Numbered from the stretch's first letter, positions 1 through 9,314 are shown. The stretch: DNA of 64,000 nucleotides from Allosphingosinicella deserti (GCF_003012735.1 NZ_PXYI01000010.1:124001-188000); one strand, 5' to 3'. Program-made: numbers and translations. Notes: a model not told the origin generated them from the letters alone.

Positions 1-163
1 CGGGACGCCCGGAATGTTCGCGCCGCTGTCGCAAGAGCGGCGCAGACGGAAGCCCGGCGTTGCTCTGGTGATCAGTGCTGTGAGCCTGCTCGCAAGGCCC
101 GCAAACGAGAAGAGCCCGGAGGCATGGCTGCCCTCGGCTCCCGGACTTTGGCTGATGAGGCGC
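1..163. other. Non-coding edge, no gene recognised
   Basis: No convincing reading frame is seen. An 8-bp perfect stem (20-27 with 36-43) lies here, but it has no T tract on either strand, so I do not call it a terminator. The stretch lies downstream of the first chemoreceptor gene. Confidence 0.4.
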
Positions 164-2002
164 TCAGAACGCGTTCCAGGCATCCTCGGCGCAGTCGGCT
201 TTGAGCGCGGTGTTGCCGAGCACGCGCGGCGCATGGCGCTTTTCCGCGGCGGTACGGGCGGGATGATGCACTACCGGAATCGGCTCGGCTCCCGTCTCGA
301 ACTGGCCGACAAGCCGTGCGAGGCCGCTGGCTTCGTCGGCGAGATTGCGGGCCGCCGCGGTACTTTGCTCGACCATGGCGGCGTTCTGCTGCGTCACCTT
401 GTCCATGTCGGCAATGCCGGCATTGACCTCTATCAGGGCGGAGGCCTGCTGATCGGCGGCGTGCGCGATTTCCGAGACGATCGTGCTGACATCGCCGATT
501 TCGGCGATGATCGCATGGAGCGCGCGGCCGGCTTCGCCGACCAGGCCGACGCCGGACTGGACCTGCTCGGCGCTGGTCGAGATCAAAGCGGTGATCTCCC
601 GTGCCGCGTCCGCCGACCGTTGCGCAAGTGCGCGGACTTCGTTCGCGACCACTGCAAAGGCGCGGCCCGCTTCCCCCGCATGGGCCGCCTCGACGCTGGC
701 ATTCAGTGCAAGCAGGTTGGTCTGGAAGGCGATCTTCTCGATGACGTCGATGATCTTGGTGATTTCCTGCGAGCTCTTCTCGATCCCGGTCATCGCCTGG
801 ACGGCCGAGGCGACGACGCTCTCGCTCGCGCCCGCCTGATTGCGGACGGCATTGGCGAGCCTCTGCGCTTCGGAGGCCCGCGCAGCGCTGGCCCGGACCG
901 TCTCCATGATCTGGGTCATCGCCGCTGAGGTCTCCTCGAGCGCGGCGGCGCTCTGTTCGGTGCGGCGGGAGAGATCGTCGGCGGCATGGCTGATCTCGCC
1001 GGAGCCCCCGTGGAGGGAAGCGGCGGTTCCGACGATCGCGCCCATCGCGTCCCGAAGCTGATCGGCGGCCGCGTTGAAATCGTCCTTGAGCTGCGCGTAG
1101 GCGGCAGGAACGTCGCCGACCTGCGCGGTGAGATCACCTTGTGCGAGCTGGTGAAGCGATGCGGCAATTGCGGCGACGCCGACCTTCTGTTCCTCGTCGG
1201 ACTTGGCCTTCTGGATTGCCGTCTCACGGAAGACGAGAACGGTGCGGGCGATGGTGCCGACTTCGTCCTTGCGGTCCGTTCCGGGAACGTCTGCCGCAAG
1301 ATCGCCTTTGGCGAGCTTGTCCACAGCCTGGGTCATCCCGACCAGCGGCTGGAACAGCTCGCGGGCGAAACGGCGGCAGAGAAGGGCTACGAGCAGGGTG
1401 ACGAGCAGGGCAATGCCGGCGAGGCTGAAGCCGATGGTGTTCACGTTCGACAGGAAATCGTCGGCGGGAACTCCGACATACAGCACGCCGACGACCTTGC
1501 CGCCGGCATCCTTGATCGGATCGTAGGCGGTGAAATAGGATGTGCCGAGGATCTCGGCGCGGCCGCGAAAAGGCTCGCCGCGTTTCAGAACCGCGTCATA
1601 GGTCGGACCGGCGGCGAGCTTGGTGCCGACAGCGCGGCTGCCATCCTCCTTCTTGACGTTGGTCGAGATGCGCGTGTCGTGCGCGAAGATCGTCGCGGTT
1701 CCGCCGACCAGTTGCTTGATCCGGTCGACGGCGTCGTAGCGGCCGTTCAGCGCGACACTGCCGGCGTACAGCGTCTCGCCTTCGAGACGAAGATCGCGCC
1801 CATATCGGCCGAGCACGTCCCAGGCCACCCGCATATTGGTCTCCTGCCGCTCGACCGCACGCTCCTCGGCATCCGCATAGAGGAAAGTGGCGGTGGCGGC
1901 GAAGCTGGCCAGGCTCAGCGCGATCAGCGCGAGCACGATCATCAAGGTGACCTTGGCCTGAAGAGCAAGCGCATCGATGCGCGCGCGCAATGTGACGAAC
2001 AT
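164..2002 (-). CDS. Methyl-accepting chemotaxis protein with periplasmic Cache domain
   Basis: Chemoreceptor of about 612 residues. A transmembrane helix near residues 15-40 is followed by a periplasmic single-Cache-like region (motifs [15 protein letters not shown] and [16 protein letters not shown]), a second transmembrane helix near 195-215, a HAMP domain and the cytoplasmic methylation and signalling hairpin with the family core [20 protein letters not shown]. The last residues are AWNAF, an xWxxF tail of the kind that tethers CheR and CheB. I chose the ATG at 2002 because AAGAAGG precedes it by about 8 bases. An in-frame GTG at 2080 would add 26 residues but has poor spacing. The ligand is unknown. 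It is transcribed in the same direction as the next receptor, from its own upstream gap. Confidence 0.9.
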   Translation of the reverse strand: MFVTLRARIDALALQAKVTLMIVLALIALSLASFAATATFLYADAEERAVERQETNMRVAWDVLGRYGRDLRLEGETLYAGSVALNGRYDAVDRIKQLVGGTATIFAHDTRISTNVKKEDGSRAVGTKLAAGPTYDAVLKRGEPFRGRAEILGTSYFTAYDPIKDAGGKVVGVLYVGVPADDFLSNVNTIGFSLAGIALLVTLLVALLCRRFARELFQPLVGMTQAVDKLAKGDLAADVPGTDRKDEVGTIARTVLVFRETAIQKAKSDEEQKVGVAAIAASLHQLAQGDLTAQVGDVPAAYAQLKDDFNAAADQLRDAMGAIVGTAASLHGGSGEISHAADDLSRRTEQSAAALEETSAAMTQIMETVRASAARASEAQRLANAVRNQAGASESVVASAVQAMTGIEKSSQEITKIIDVIEKIAFQTNLLALNASVEAAHAGEAGRAFAVVANEVRALAQRSADAAREITALISTSAEQVQSGVGLVGEAGRALHAIIAEIGDVSTIVSEIAHAADQQASALIEVNAGIADMDKVTQQNAAMVEQSTAAARNLADEASGLARLVGQFETGAEPIPVVHHPARTAAEKRHAPRVLGNTALKADCAEDAWNAF

Positions 2003-2138
2003 CCGAACAACCTTCTTGAGCGAGCGAGCGGCATCCTCTCTTCCGGACACCGGCCGCAGCTTTTCTTCCGATGTAGACACTTCTTCGCCGCGGCGTCAGT
2101 TTTTCGGCTACTTTTCAAAGCGTTGAGGACAGCTGCGG

Positions 2139-2173
2139 CAAAAAGGCCGGCGGCATCGCTGCCGCCGGCCTTG
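2139..2173 (-). terminator. Rho-independent terminator of the second MCP gene
   Basis: A GC-rich stem (AAGGCCGGCGGC with its complement) is followed by a T run on the minus strand, just past the stop codon of the receptor gene ending at 2192. Confidence 0.8.
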
Positions 2174-2191
2174 TTCAGGCTTCCGCCTGCG

Positions 2192-4042
2192 TCAGAATTC
2201 GTTCCAGTCCTCGGCCGAAGCAACCGGCGTCGGTTTCAACGCCGTGTTGCCGATGGACCGGGCGGGCTGGCGAACCGCTTGGCGGGGGGCAGGCGCCGGT
2301 GCCGAACGTGTCGGGAGCGGCACGACGCGCGCCGTTTCGGTTCCGGTGTTGAAGCGGCCGACCAGCCGGGCGAGGCCGGTCGCCTCGTCGGACAGGCTGC
2401 GCGCGGCGGCGTTGCTTTCCTCGACCATCGCCGCATTCTGCTGCGTGACCTTGTCCATCTCGGTGATCGCGGTGTTGACCTGAGCCAGCGCGGAGCTCTG
2501 CTGGTCGGCCGCCATCGCGATCTGGCTGACGAGCCCGGAGACTTCGTCGACCGAGCCGATGATCCGGCCGAGCGCCTTGCCGGCCTCGCCGACCAGGGTC
2601 ACGCCGCCTTCGACCTGCTTGGAGCTGTTGGAAATCAGGGTACCGATCTCCTGGGCAGCGTCCGCCGAGCGCTGGGCGAGAGCACGAACCTCGTTGGCGA
2701 CCACCGCGAAGGCCCGGCCCGCTTCGCCGGCATGCGCCGCTTCCACCGAGGCGTTGAGCGCAAGCAGATTGGTCTGGAAGGCGATCTTGTCGATCACTTC
2801 GATGATCTTGGTGATCTCCTGGCTCGACTTCTCGATCTCGGCCATGGCGGAGACCGCGTCGCCGACGACCTTGCTGCTCTCCTGCGCGTCCGCCTGGGTG
2901 GCGCGAACCAGCTTGTTCGCTTCGTTCGCACCGGAGGCGCTGTTCTGCACGGTGGCGGTGATCTCCGTCATCGCCGCGGCGGTTTCCTCGAGCGAGGCCG
3001 CCTGCTGTTCGGTACGGCGCGACAGATCGTCGGAGGCCTGGCTGATCTCGCCCGACCCGCCCTGGATGTTGGCAGTGGCGCGCGCGATCGTCGACATGGC
3101 GTCCTGAAGTTCGCTGACTGCGGCGTTGAAATCGGTCCGCAGCTTCTCGAACTCCGGCGGGAAGGCCGTGTCGAGCGAGTAGGTGAGATCGCCCCCTGCC
3201 AGCGCCGACAGGCCCTCAGCCAGCGCAGTCGTGACGCGCTGCTGCACGGCGGCCGCTTCGGCGGCACGCACACGCTCCTTCTCCACGACCGAGCTGCGGA
3301 AGGTGTCGACCGCGCGCGAGATGTCGCCGATCTCGTCTTGCTGATCGGTGTTCGGGACGGCGGCTTCCGGATCCCTGGCGAGACCGCGAATGCTCTCCGC
3401 CAGCGACACGATCGGCGCCGCCACCTTGCGCGTGACCACGAAGAACGAAACCGCGATCGCGGCAAGCGCGCCCAAAGCGAGGAACAACATCACCAGGGTC
3501 ATCGCCGACGTGAAGCTCTTGGCGTCGCCCGCCTCGGCGCGCGCCGCATCGATATTGATCTTGGTGAGCTTGCCGGTGATCGCCGTGATCGGTGCCACCG
3601 CGGCGGCCGTCTCGGATTCCCAGCCGTTGAGAGCGTCCATGCTGCCGCTGTCGAGGATGGTCTGGAGCTGATCGAGATCCCCCTGCGATTTGGCGATCGC
3701 TGCGGCGCCCTCTTGCGCAAGCTTCTTCTCGTCTTCGGCCATCTCGGTGGCGAGGTAGGCCTCGAAATGCTTCTTGCCCTCGACACGGCTTTCCCGAACC
3801 GTCTTGGCGCCCTCGGCGAAGGAAATGTCCTCATTGCGGACCTTGTGGCCGACCTCGACCACGCCAAGCGCGAATGCGTCCTGCGCCTCCTTGAGATCGC
3901 CAAGCGCCGCAACGCGCGACTGAACCAGATTGTCGAAGCCGGCTTCGTTTGCCTGGCCGACATAATAAGCCGTGCCGCAGATCGACACGATCGACGCGCC
4001 GAGGACGCCAAGGCACGTTATCAATTTCATTCGAAGCGTCAT
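2192..4042 (-). CDS. Methyl-accepting chemotaxis protein, four-helix-type sensor
   Basis: Chemoreceptor of 616 residues. A transmembrane helix at about 8-28 is followed by a helical periplasmic region to about 185 that looks like a four-helix-bundle sensor rather than Cache. A second transmembrane helix (about 190-210), HAMP and the signalling hairpin ([20 protein letters not shown]) follow. Its C-terminal part is close to that of the neighbouring receptor, and it ends in DWNEF, a CheR/CheB tethering-type pentapeptide. The two genes probably arose by duplication with exchange of the sensor half. The ligand cannot be told from sequence. A long 5' gap (4043-4601) gives room for its own promoter. 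Confidence 0.92.
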   Translation of the reverse strand: MTLRMKLITCLGVLGASIVSICGTAYYVGQANEAGFDNLVQSRVAALGDLKEAQDAFALGVVEVGHKVRNEDISFAEGAKTVRESRVEGKKHFEAYLATEMAEDEKKLAQEGAAAIAKSQGDLDQLQTILDSGSMDALNGWESETAAAVAPITAITGKLTKINIDAARAEAGDAKSFTSAMTLVMLFLALGALAAIAVSFFVVTRKVAAPIVSLAESIRGLARDPEAAVPNTDQQDEIGDISRAVDTFRSSVVEKERVRAAEAAAVQQRVTTALAEGLSALAGGDLTYSLDTAFPPEFEKLRTDFNAAVSELQDAMSTIARATANIQGGSGEISQASDDLSRRTEQQAASLEETAAAMTEITATVQNSASGANEANKLVRATQADAQESSKVVGDAVSAMAEIEKSSQEITKIIEVIDKIAFQTNLLALNASVEAAHAGEAGRAFAVVANEVRALAQRSADAAQEIGTLISNSSKQVEGGVTLVGEAGKALGRIIGSVDEVSGLVSQIAMAADQQSSALAQVNTAITEMDKVTQQNAAMVEESNAAARSLSDEATGLARLVGRFNTGTETARVVPLPTRSAPAPAPRQAVRQPARSIGNTALKPTPVASAEDWNEF

Positions 4043-4601
4043 CTGTCAGCTCCTGTTGCGGGCGTAGCGGTGTCCCGGACGGCGGAAGCGCAAGAGCGCA
4101 GCCACGGGGGAGGGGCGCGTCTCGTCACAAGGCCGACGGACTCCGTCTTACGCGGGGTTCCTTCCCTCGCTTTATAGAGACATGCAGGGACGAGCGTCGG
4201 CAGCGGCAGTGAAATGGCGGGCTTGGGAGTCGTCGATCGGATCCGCCGGCGTCCGGGAAACAATCTCAAATTCGAATGCAATCTCGACCAGTCGGAAGCG
4301 CATGTTGAAAACCACGTTGATCAATGATCTCCAAACCATTGAAGTTAAATAGAATAGTTAACCCTGAGCGGTGTGGTGCAGTAGGATGGGCGCGGTGGCT
4401 TCGCGATCGGGTTGCAGTGAGCGAGGGCGGCTACGTGTGACTACTTAGGGCCATTTTTGACCGCATGACTCGTCGGCAGCGCTGAATATTCCACCAGTAT
4501 TAACTGGACCAGCGCCGGGCCGGACAAGCGGGATCGGGGTCAGGATCGAGCGTGGGAGCGGATCCCACCCGGCGGACCATGTCCTTCCGGGGGGCGGCGC
4601 G
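4043..4601. other. 559-bp intergenic region, no gene; palindromic TTAA site
   Basis: No coding frame is credible here. The part from 4240 to 4510 is AT-richer than the surroundings. An inverted repeat GTTAA-N9-TTAAC lies at 4344-4362, and a CTATAAAG-like -10 element lies on the minus strand near 4165-4175, reading toward the receptor gene at 4042. No terminator with a T tract was found behind flhB. The site resembles the TTAA half-sites bound by CtrA, but the spacing is 9, not 7. Confidence 0.4.
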
Positions 4602-5675
4602 TCAGGCGCGGCGGCGCTTCGCCAGGCGCATCACGAAGCTGATGATCTCGGCGACCGCGGCATAATGCTCCGCGGGGATCGGGCGATCGATCTCGACCGA
4701 CGCGTACAAGGCGCGCGCCAGCGGCCGGTTCTCGACGATCGGGACACCGGCCTCGGTGGCGACCGCGCGGATCTTGAGCGCCATCGCGTCGACGCCCTTG
4801 GCGACCACGACCGGCGCTGCCATGTCGCCATGTTCGTATTTCAGCGCCACGGCGAAGTGGGTCGGGTTGGTGACGATCACGCTCGCAGTCGGAACCGCGG
4901 CCATCATCCGCCGGCGGGAGCGCTGCATTGCGATCTGGCGGATCTTGCCCTTGATCTTCGGATCGCCCTCGGACTGCTTGAACTCGTCCTTCACTTCCTG
5001 GAGCGTCATCCGCATCCGTTTCATGAAGGCGCGGCGCTGATAGACGAAGTCGGCCATGGCGATGACCACGACAAGGATCGCGATCGTCTTCACCAGCGAG
5101 AAGCAAAGCTCGAGCGTCGTCGCCCCGATGCGCTCGGGCCCGGAGCCGATCAGCTGATCGAGCGCGATCGCCTTCGGCCAGACGACCATGACCGCGATTC
5201 CGACGACGACGATGATCTTGATGAGCGATTTCAGGAATTCGACGAGCGCCTGCTTGCCGAAGACGCGGCCAAAACCCGCCATCGGGTTGAGCTTGGACCA
5301 TTTGAAGCTGACCCGCGCCCAGGCGATGGTCGGACGCCCCTGCATCAATCCGCCGAGCACGGCCATGCCGACCAGAAAGGCGAACACCGGGGTGAGTGCG
5401 CTCACCATTTGCAGGCTGAGTCCGGTGAACAGGCCTTGCGCGCCTTCGGGCTCCAGCCGTAGCGTGTCGGCGCCCCCCCAGATGCGAACACAGATCTTGC
5501 CGAGCGCGTGGAGACTGATCGCACCGAGGCCGCCGAGCATGACCACCGCGCCGATGAACATGGCCGCGTGGCGCATCTCCGACGCCATCGGCACGTCGCC
5601 CTTTTCGCGGGCCTCGTCGAGCTTCTTCCCTGTTGGATCGTGGGTTTTCTGATCCTGGTCCGGTGCGTCCGACAT
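4602..5675 (-). CDS. flhB: Flagellar type III export gate protein FlhB
   Basis: FlhB is the membrane component of the flagellar export gate that switches export from rod/hook to filament substrates. The 357-residue protein has a hydrophilic N-terminus, four hydrophobic helices (about 30-210) and a cytoplasmic domain with the self-cleavage motif NPTH at about residue 270 (context VTNPTHFAVAL). Length is normal for the family. It is the last gene of flgC-fliE-fliQ-fliR-flhB. fliR stops 3 bases before this start, so translation is probably coupled. Confidence 0.97.
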   Translation of the reverse strand: MSDAPDQDQKTHDPTGKKLDEAREKGDVPMASEMRHAAMFIGAVVMLGGLGAISLHALGKICVRIWGGADTLRLEPEGAQGLFTGLSLQMVSALTPVFAFLVGMAVLGGLMQGRPTIAWARVSFKWSKLNPMAGFGRVFGKQALVEFLKSLIKIIVVVGIAVMVVWPKAIALDQLIGSGPERIGATTLELCFSLVKTIAILVVVIAMADFVYQRRAFMKRMRMTLQEVKDEFKQSEGDPKIKGKIRQIAMQRSRRRMMAAVPTASVIVTNPTHFAVALKYEHGDMAAPVVVAKGVDAMALKIRAVATEAGVPIVENRPLARALYASVEIDRPIPAEHYAAVAEIISFVMRLAKRRRA

Positions 5676-5678
5676 CGC

Positions 5679-6431
5679 TCAGCCCCAACTGGCCCGCATC
5701 CACGTCGCCATCGTCTCGGCGAAAGTGGTGAGGAAGATGCCGAGCGTGCCGGCGAAAAGCGCGATGCCCAGCAGCAGGTTGAGCGGCTGGGCGATAAAGA
5801 AGACCTGGATCGACGGTGCGACCCGAGCGGCAAGGCCGAGCGAGACGTTGAAAATGATCCCGTAGACGATCAGCGGCGCGGCAAGGCTCATCGCCAAAGC
5901 CATCGCGTTGGTCGTCGTCTGCACGGCGAGCCGGGCGAAATCCTCGGCCGGCGGCAGCCCGCCGATCGGGAACGCGCCATAGGATTTGACGATCGATGCG
6001 ATCCAGAGATGGTGCACGCCCATCGACATGCAGACCACGGCGGCGGCAACCGCGACGAAGCGTCCCAGCACCGGCGACATGCCGCCCATCGCCGGATCGT
6101 TGATCAGCGCGGAGGACAGGCCGACCTGCATGCTGACGATCGCGCCGGCGATGGAGACCGCGCTGAACATGATCTTGACGATCATCCCCAGGGCCAGGCC
6201 GACCATCACCTCGGCGATGATGATCGCCGGCAGCGCCTCGGCGGCGCCGGCGACGGCCGACACCTTGGGCGAGATGATCGGCCACATGCCGACGGAGAGG
6301 CCTAGGGCGATCATCAGCCGGGCGCGGGGCGGCACCGATTCCTCCGAAAAGACCGGAAGGAGCATCAGCACCGCGCCGACGCGGGCGAACAGGATCAGGA
6401 AGGCCGTCGCATCGGCCGGGAGATTTTGCAC
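5679..6431 (-). CDS. fliR: Flagellar export gate protein FliR
   Basis: An integral membrane protein of 250 residues with about six hydrophobic helices, matching FliR, which joins FliP and FliQ in the export gate core. The start is a GTG at 6431, four bases beyond the fliQ stop codon. Family signatures include the N-terminal RVGAVLMLLPVFSEE stretch and the C-terminal FAETMATWMRASWG. Length is normal. Confidence 0.95.
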   Translation of the reverse strand: MQNLPADATAFLILFARVGAVLMLLPVFSEESVPPRARLMIALGLSVGMWPIISPKVSAVAGAAEALPAIIIAEVMVGLALGMIVKIMFSAVSIAGAIVSMQVGLSSALINDPAMGGMSPVLGRFVAVAAAVVCMSMGVHHLWIASIVKSYGAFPIGGLPPAEDFARLAVQTTTNAMALAMSLAAPLIVYGIIFNVSLGLAARVAPSIQVFFIAQPLNLLLGIALFAGTLGIFLTTFAETMATWMRASWG

Positions 6432-6435
6432 GGGA

Positions 6436-6699
6436 TCAGCCGGAAACGATCCGCGCCGAAAGCTGCGCCGTGAAGTTCGACATCGCCGAGCCGATCATCG
6501 GCAGCGAAAGCAGCATGACGCAGCCGATCACGAGCAGCTTGGGCACGAACGTGAGGGTGGTTTCCTGGATCTGGGTCAACGCCTGGAACAGGCCGATTGC
6601 CACGCCGACGATCAACGATGCGATCAGCATCGGCCCGGCGATGGTGAGGACGAGGATCAGGGCGGCTTTCGCCAGCTCCATGGCGTCGAGCGCGTTCAT
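6436..6699 (-). CDS. fliQ: Flagellar export gate protein FliQ
   Basis: A small hydrophobic protein of 87 residues with two transmembrane helices (about 15-40 and 50-75). It carries the family pattern IGLFQALTQIQETTLTFVPKL. FliQ packs around FliP and FliR in the export gate. It lies between fliE and fliR with 2-4 base gaps. Confidence 0.95.
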   Translation of the reverse strand: MNALDAMELAKAALILVLTIAGPMLIASLIVGVAIGLFQALTQIQETTLTFVPKLLVIGCVMLLSLPMIGSAMSNFTAQLSARIVSG

Positions 6700-6701
6700 C
6701 G

Positions 6702-7028
6702 TCAGATCTGCATCCGCATGATGTCGCTATAGGCGCCGACCACCTTGTCGCGGACGGCGACGACGGTGTCGAGCGCCATTTCGGCGGCGCCGATCGCGGT
6801 CACCACGTCGATGAGATCGCCCTTGCCGGCGACCTGCTTGGCGCTTGCGGCCTCGGCCGTGCGCATCGAGCCCGCGGCGTCGGTGATCATGCTTTCGACC
6901 ATGCTGCCGAAACCGCCCTTGGTCTCGCCGGATTCTTCCGTTCCGCCAAGGCCGGCGCTGCCGCCGGTCTTGCCGGTGCCGAGGATGCGGCCATAGGCCG
7001 AGGTTGCGTCGAGCGCTCCGATGGACAT
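6702..7028 (-). CDS. fliE: Flagellar hook-basal body adaptor FliE
   Basis: FliE links the MS ring to the proximal rod. The product is 108 residues when started at the ATG at 7028 (MSIGALD), 11 bases behind the flgC stop. The C-terminal half (AEMALDTVVAVRDKVVGAYS) is the conserved part of the family. The N-terminal half is Gly-rich and variable, as usual. A longer reading frame upstream overlaps flgC and is not used. Confidence 0.93.
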   Translation of the reverse strand: MSIGALDATSAYGRILGTGKTGGSAGLGGTEESGETKGGFGSMVESMITDAAGSMRTAEAASAKQVAGKGDLIDVVTAIGAAEMALDTVVAVRDKVVGAYSDIMRMQI

Positions 7029-7039
7029 GGTGTCGTTCC

Positions 7040-7447
7040 TTATTTCAGTAGATCGATGGTGCGCATCGTCATGCCCTTGGCGGCTTCGATGGCGTTCAGA
7101 TTGGCTTCGTAGGCGCGCTGGGCGGCCTTCATGTCGGCGCTCTCGACGAGCGAATTGACGTTCGGCCTCAGCACGTAACCGGTAGCGTCCGCGGCCGGGT
7201 TGCCCGGCTGGTAGACGCGCTGGAAGGCGCTCTTGTCGCCTTCGATGGAGCGGATGCTGACACCCTGCGCGCCCGAGGCGCGATCGACCTCGGATTCGAA
7301 GGTGGCGACACGGCGCCGATAGGGTTGGCCGCCGGGCGTCGTCGCGACGCTGTCTGCGTTGGCGAGGTTCTCGGCGATGATCCGCATCCGCAGCGACTGG
7401 GCGCGCAGACCGGAGGCCGAAACCTCGACACTGTTCTTGAGATCCAT
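7040..7447 (-). CDS. flgC: Flagellar proximal rod protein FlgC
   Basis: A 135-residue rod protein. The start MDLKNSVEVSASGL fits the family; an in-frame upstream start would add 18 unlikely residues. It has the flagellar-rod N-terminal motif (LRMRIIAENLANADS) and the C-terminal coiled coil with MKAAQRAYEANLNAIEAAKG. It is the first gene of the flgC-fliE-fliQ-fliR-flhB operon. flgB, which normally sits just upstream, is absent: the preceding sequence is the divergent control region for fliN. Confidence 0.95.
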   Translation of the reverse strand: MDLKNSVEVSASGLRAQSLRMRIIAENLANADSVATTPGGQPYRRRVATFESEVDRASGAQGVSIRSIEGDKSAFQRVYQPGNPAADATGYVLRPNVNSLVESADMKAAQRAYEANLNAIEAAKGMTMRTIDLLK

Positions 7448-7493
7448 TGAAGTCTCCGTGGCGGAAAGGGGCGTTGCCGCCTCCCACCATCTT

Positions 7494-7555
7494 ATAGGCA
7501 AGTTTTTCCTAGCGACGTCGGATCGGCGAAAAATCGGATAGGCAATTTTTTCCTA
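7494..7555. promoter_or_regulatory. Direct-repeat control region between flgC and fliN
   Basis: Two 18-bp copies, ATAGGCAAGTTTTTCCTA (7494-7511) and ATAGGCAATTTTTTCCTA (7538-7555), differ at one base and lie 44 bp apart. Each is a partial palindrome (TAGG to CCTA). On the minus strand the core reads GGAAAAA-N-TTGCC, which recurs once before flaF (18887-18899). A CCTATAAG -10-like element on the minus strand overlaps the first copy and would serve flgC. I infer a binding site for a flagellar regulator. Confidence 0.55.
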
Positions 7556-7582
7556 CCTGAGCCCAACCGCCTCCCGATCCGC

Positions 7583-7596
7583 TCCTATGATGGGGG
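7583..7596 (+). promoter_or_regulatory. Putative fliN promoter element shared with flaF
   Basis: The 14-mer TCCTATGATGGGGG lies 32 bases before the fliN start and is repeated exactly at 18927-18940, 37 bases before flaF. TATGAT would be the -10 hexamer. No canonical -35 is seen, which fits an activated or alternative-sigma promoter. Confidence 0.45.
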
Positions 7597-7614
7597 CAAG
7601 AAGGAGAATGACGC

Positions 7615-7851
7615 ATGTCCGCTGTCGAGGGTATCAAGGTCGAGCTCGAGATCGTTCTGGGATCGGCCAAGCTGCCGATCCGCCAGATCCTGAAGATGAG
7701 CCGCGGCGCGATGATCCCGCTGAGCCAAGGCCATGAGGATCCGACCGAAGTCTATGTGAACAACCAGCTGGTCGCGCGCGGCAAGATCACCGTCGACGGC
7801 GATCAGATGTCGCTCGAGGTCAGCGAAGTCGTCAAGAAGAAGAGCCGCTGA
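7615..7851 (+). CDS. fliN: Flagellar motor switch protein FliN, minimal form
   Basis: A 78-residue protein that consists of a single SpoA domain (VELEIVLGSAKLPIRQILKM and VYVNNQLVARGKITVDGDQM). FliN forms the lower C-ring of the rotor and helps dock export cargo. Most FliN proteins carry an extra N-terminal region; here it is missing, as in other minimal FliN proteins. The start has AAGGAG 6 bases upstream. It is followed 2 bases later by fliO. Confidence 0.93.
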   Translation: MSAVEGIKVELEIVLGSAKLPIRQILKMSRGAMIPLSQGHEDPTEVYVNNQLVARGKITVDGDQMSLEVSEVVKKKSR

Positions 7852-7853
7852 GC

Positions 7854-8480
7854 ATGGATCTGCTGTCCTTCCTGCGCACGATCGCCGCACTCGGCACCGT
7901 TCTCGGCCTACTCGGCGGTGCGCTGTGGGCCGTGCGTCGCTACAATATCGTGCTTCCGGGCCAGATCGGCGACCGCGGCATGAAGCGCCTCGCGCTGGTC
8001 GAGCGGATCGGAATCGATGCCAAGCGCTCGATCGTCCTGGTGCGCCGCGACGATCGCGAGCATCTGGTGATGATCGGCCCCGGCGGCGAGATCGTGCTCG
8101 AAAGCGGCATCGTCCGCGAGGACGCCGACACTGCGGAAGCGCTCGTCGAGAGCGCCGCGCCTGCCGCTGAGCCCGCCGCCAAGCCGGCCGCCAAATCGGT
8201 TGCCGCCCGCCGCGTCCCCGCGAAGACTGCGGCCAAGCCTGCCAAGGTTGCGGAGGATTTCGCCACCCTGGTCGACATGGTCAGCGCCGCCGGCACCAAG
8301 GCCAAGGCTGCGCTGGTCAAGAGCGACAAGCCGCTGCCGATGGCGGAGGAGGCGCTGATCGCCACGCCGAAGCCGAAGCGCCAGCCGGTCCGCCTCAAAG
8401 TTACCGCGCCCGACGGGCGCACCGTCGTCGAGCCCGTGTCGGCGGCTGCCACCATTGATCCGGCCAAAGCGGCCGCCTGA
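7854..8480 (+). CDS. fliO: Flagellar biosynthesis protein FliO
   Basis: A 208-residue FliO-family protein: one N-terminal transmembrane helix (about 4-22), a short beta-rich FliO core (MKRLALVERIGIDAKRSIVLVRRDDREHLVMIG, partly conserved) and a long Ala/Lys/Pro-rich cytoplasmic tail of low complexity (about 105-208). FliO is an assembly factor that stabilises FliP. Position between fliN and fliP supports the call more than sequence alone. Confidence 0.85.
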   Translation: MDLLSFLRTIAALGTVLGLLGGALWAVRRYNIVLPGQIGDRGMKRLALVERIGIDAKRSIVLVRRDDREHLVMIGPGGEIVLESGIVREDADTAEALVESAAPAAEPAAKPAAKSVAARRVPAKTAAKPAKVAEDFATLVDMVSAAGTKAKAALVKSDKPLPMAEEALIATPKPKRQPVRLKVTAPDGRTVVEPVSAAATIDPAKAAA

Positions 8481-8497
8481 ACAAAGGCCAAAAGCCA

Positions 8498-9229
8498 ATG
8501 CGCAAGATCTTGAGGCTGGCGGCCTTCGCCGCCGCCCTCGCCACGCCTGCGGTACTTTACGCGCAGACGGCGAGCGTCAATCTGGGGGAAGGCGGTTCGG
8601 TCTCGGGCCGCGCCATCCAGCTCGTTATGATGCTGACGGTGCTCAGCCTCGCGCCGGGCATCCTCATGACGGTGACGTCGTTCACCCGCATCGTCGTTGC
8701 GCTGTCGCTGCTGCGCACCGGCATCGGCGCGCCGGGCGTGCCGCCCAACCCGGTGATCATCAGCCTGGCCTTGTTCCTGTCCTTCTTCGTCATGGCGCCG
8801 ACCATGCAGGTGGCTTGGGACAAGGGGATCACGCCGTACAATGAGGGTCGGATCAACGAGACCCAGGCGTTCGAGCGGACGTCGGCGCCGTTCAAGGAAT
8901 TCATGCTGAAGCACGTCCGCAACGACGACGTTCAGTTGTTCGTCGAGCTTTCCGGCAAGCCCCCCGCCAGCCGCGCGGAGATCCCGCTGACCACGTTGAT
9001 GCCCGCCTTCATGATCTCGGAATTGCGCCGTGCGTTCGAAATCGGCTTCATGCTGCTGCTGCCCTTCCTGATCATCGATCTGGCGGTCTCTGCGGTGCTG
9101 ATGGCGATGGGCATGATGATGCTGCCGCCGGCTACGATCTCGCTGCCGATGAAGATCATCTTCTTCGTGCTGATCGACGGCTGGGCCCTGGTTGCCGGCT
9201 CGCTGGTGAAGAGTTTCGGCACCGGCTGA
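8498..9229 (+). CDS. fliP: Flagellar export gate protein FliP
   Basis: A 243-residue FliP with a cleavable signal peptide (MRKILRLAAFAAALATPAVL) and four further hydrophobic segments. It carries the family signatures MTVTSFTRIVVALSLLR and PAFMISELRRAFEIGF. FliP forms the pore of the flagellar export gate with FliQ and FliR, which are encoded divergently nearby. It is last in fliN-fliO-fliP and is followed by a strong hairpin. Confidence 0.97.
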   Translation: MRKILRLAAFAAALATPAVLYAQTASVNLGEGGSVSGRAIQLVMMLTVLSLAPGILMTVTSFTRIVVALSLLRTGIGAPGVPPNPVIISLALFLSFFVMAPTMQVAWDKGITPYNEGRINETQAFERTSAPFKEFMLKHVRNDDVQLFVELSGKPPASRAEIPLTTLMPAFMISELRRAFEIGFMLLLPFLIIDLAVSAVLMAMGMMMLPPATISLPMKIIFFVLIDGWALVAGSLVKSFGTG

Positions 9230-9253
9230 CCCGGCACTGCCCGGACCAGATTG

Positions 9254-9290
9254 AAAAAGGGGCGGTCCGCACGTGCGGATCGCCCCTCTT
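9254..9290 (-). terminator. Bidirectional terminator between fliP and the mot-che operon end
   Basis: A 12-bp stem (9259-9270 with 9275-9286, one G-U pair) lies between convergent genes. On the minus strand it is followed by five T residues, giving a good terminator for the long chemotaxis operon. On the plus strand the tail is TCTTC, which is weaker, for fliP. Confidence 0.8.
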
Positions 9291-9314
9291 CGTCTCCTGC
9301 CCTGGCCCGCGGGA

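Noticed and set aside
20-43. Perfect hairpin considered as the terminator of the first MCP gene
   Set aside because: No T tract on either strand and it lies over 100 bases beyond the stop codon.
986-4177. A 1063-codon open frame on the plus strand across both chemoreceptor genes
   Set aside because: It is antisense to two clear MCP genes, has no recognisable domain and reflects high GC with few stop codons.
4540-6285. A 581-codon minus-strand frame over flhB and fliR
   Set aside because: It is in the wrong frame relative to clear FlhB and FliR proteins and has no family pattern.
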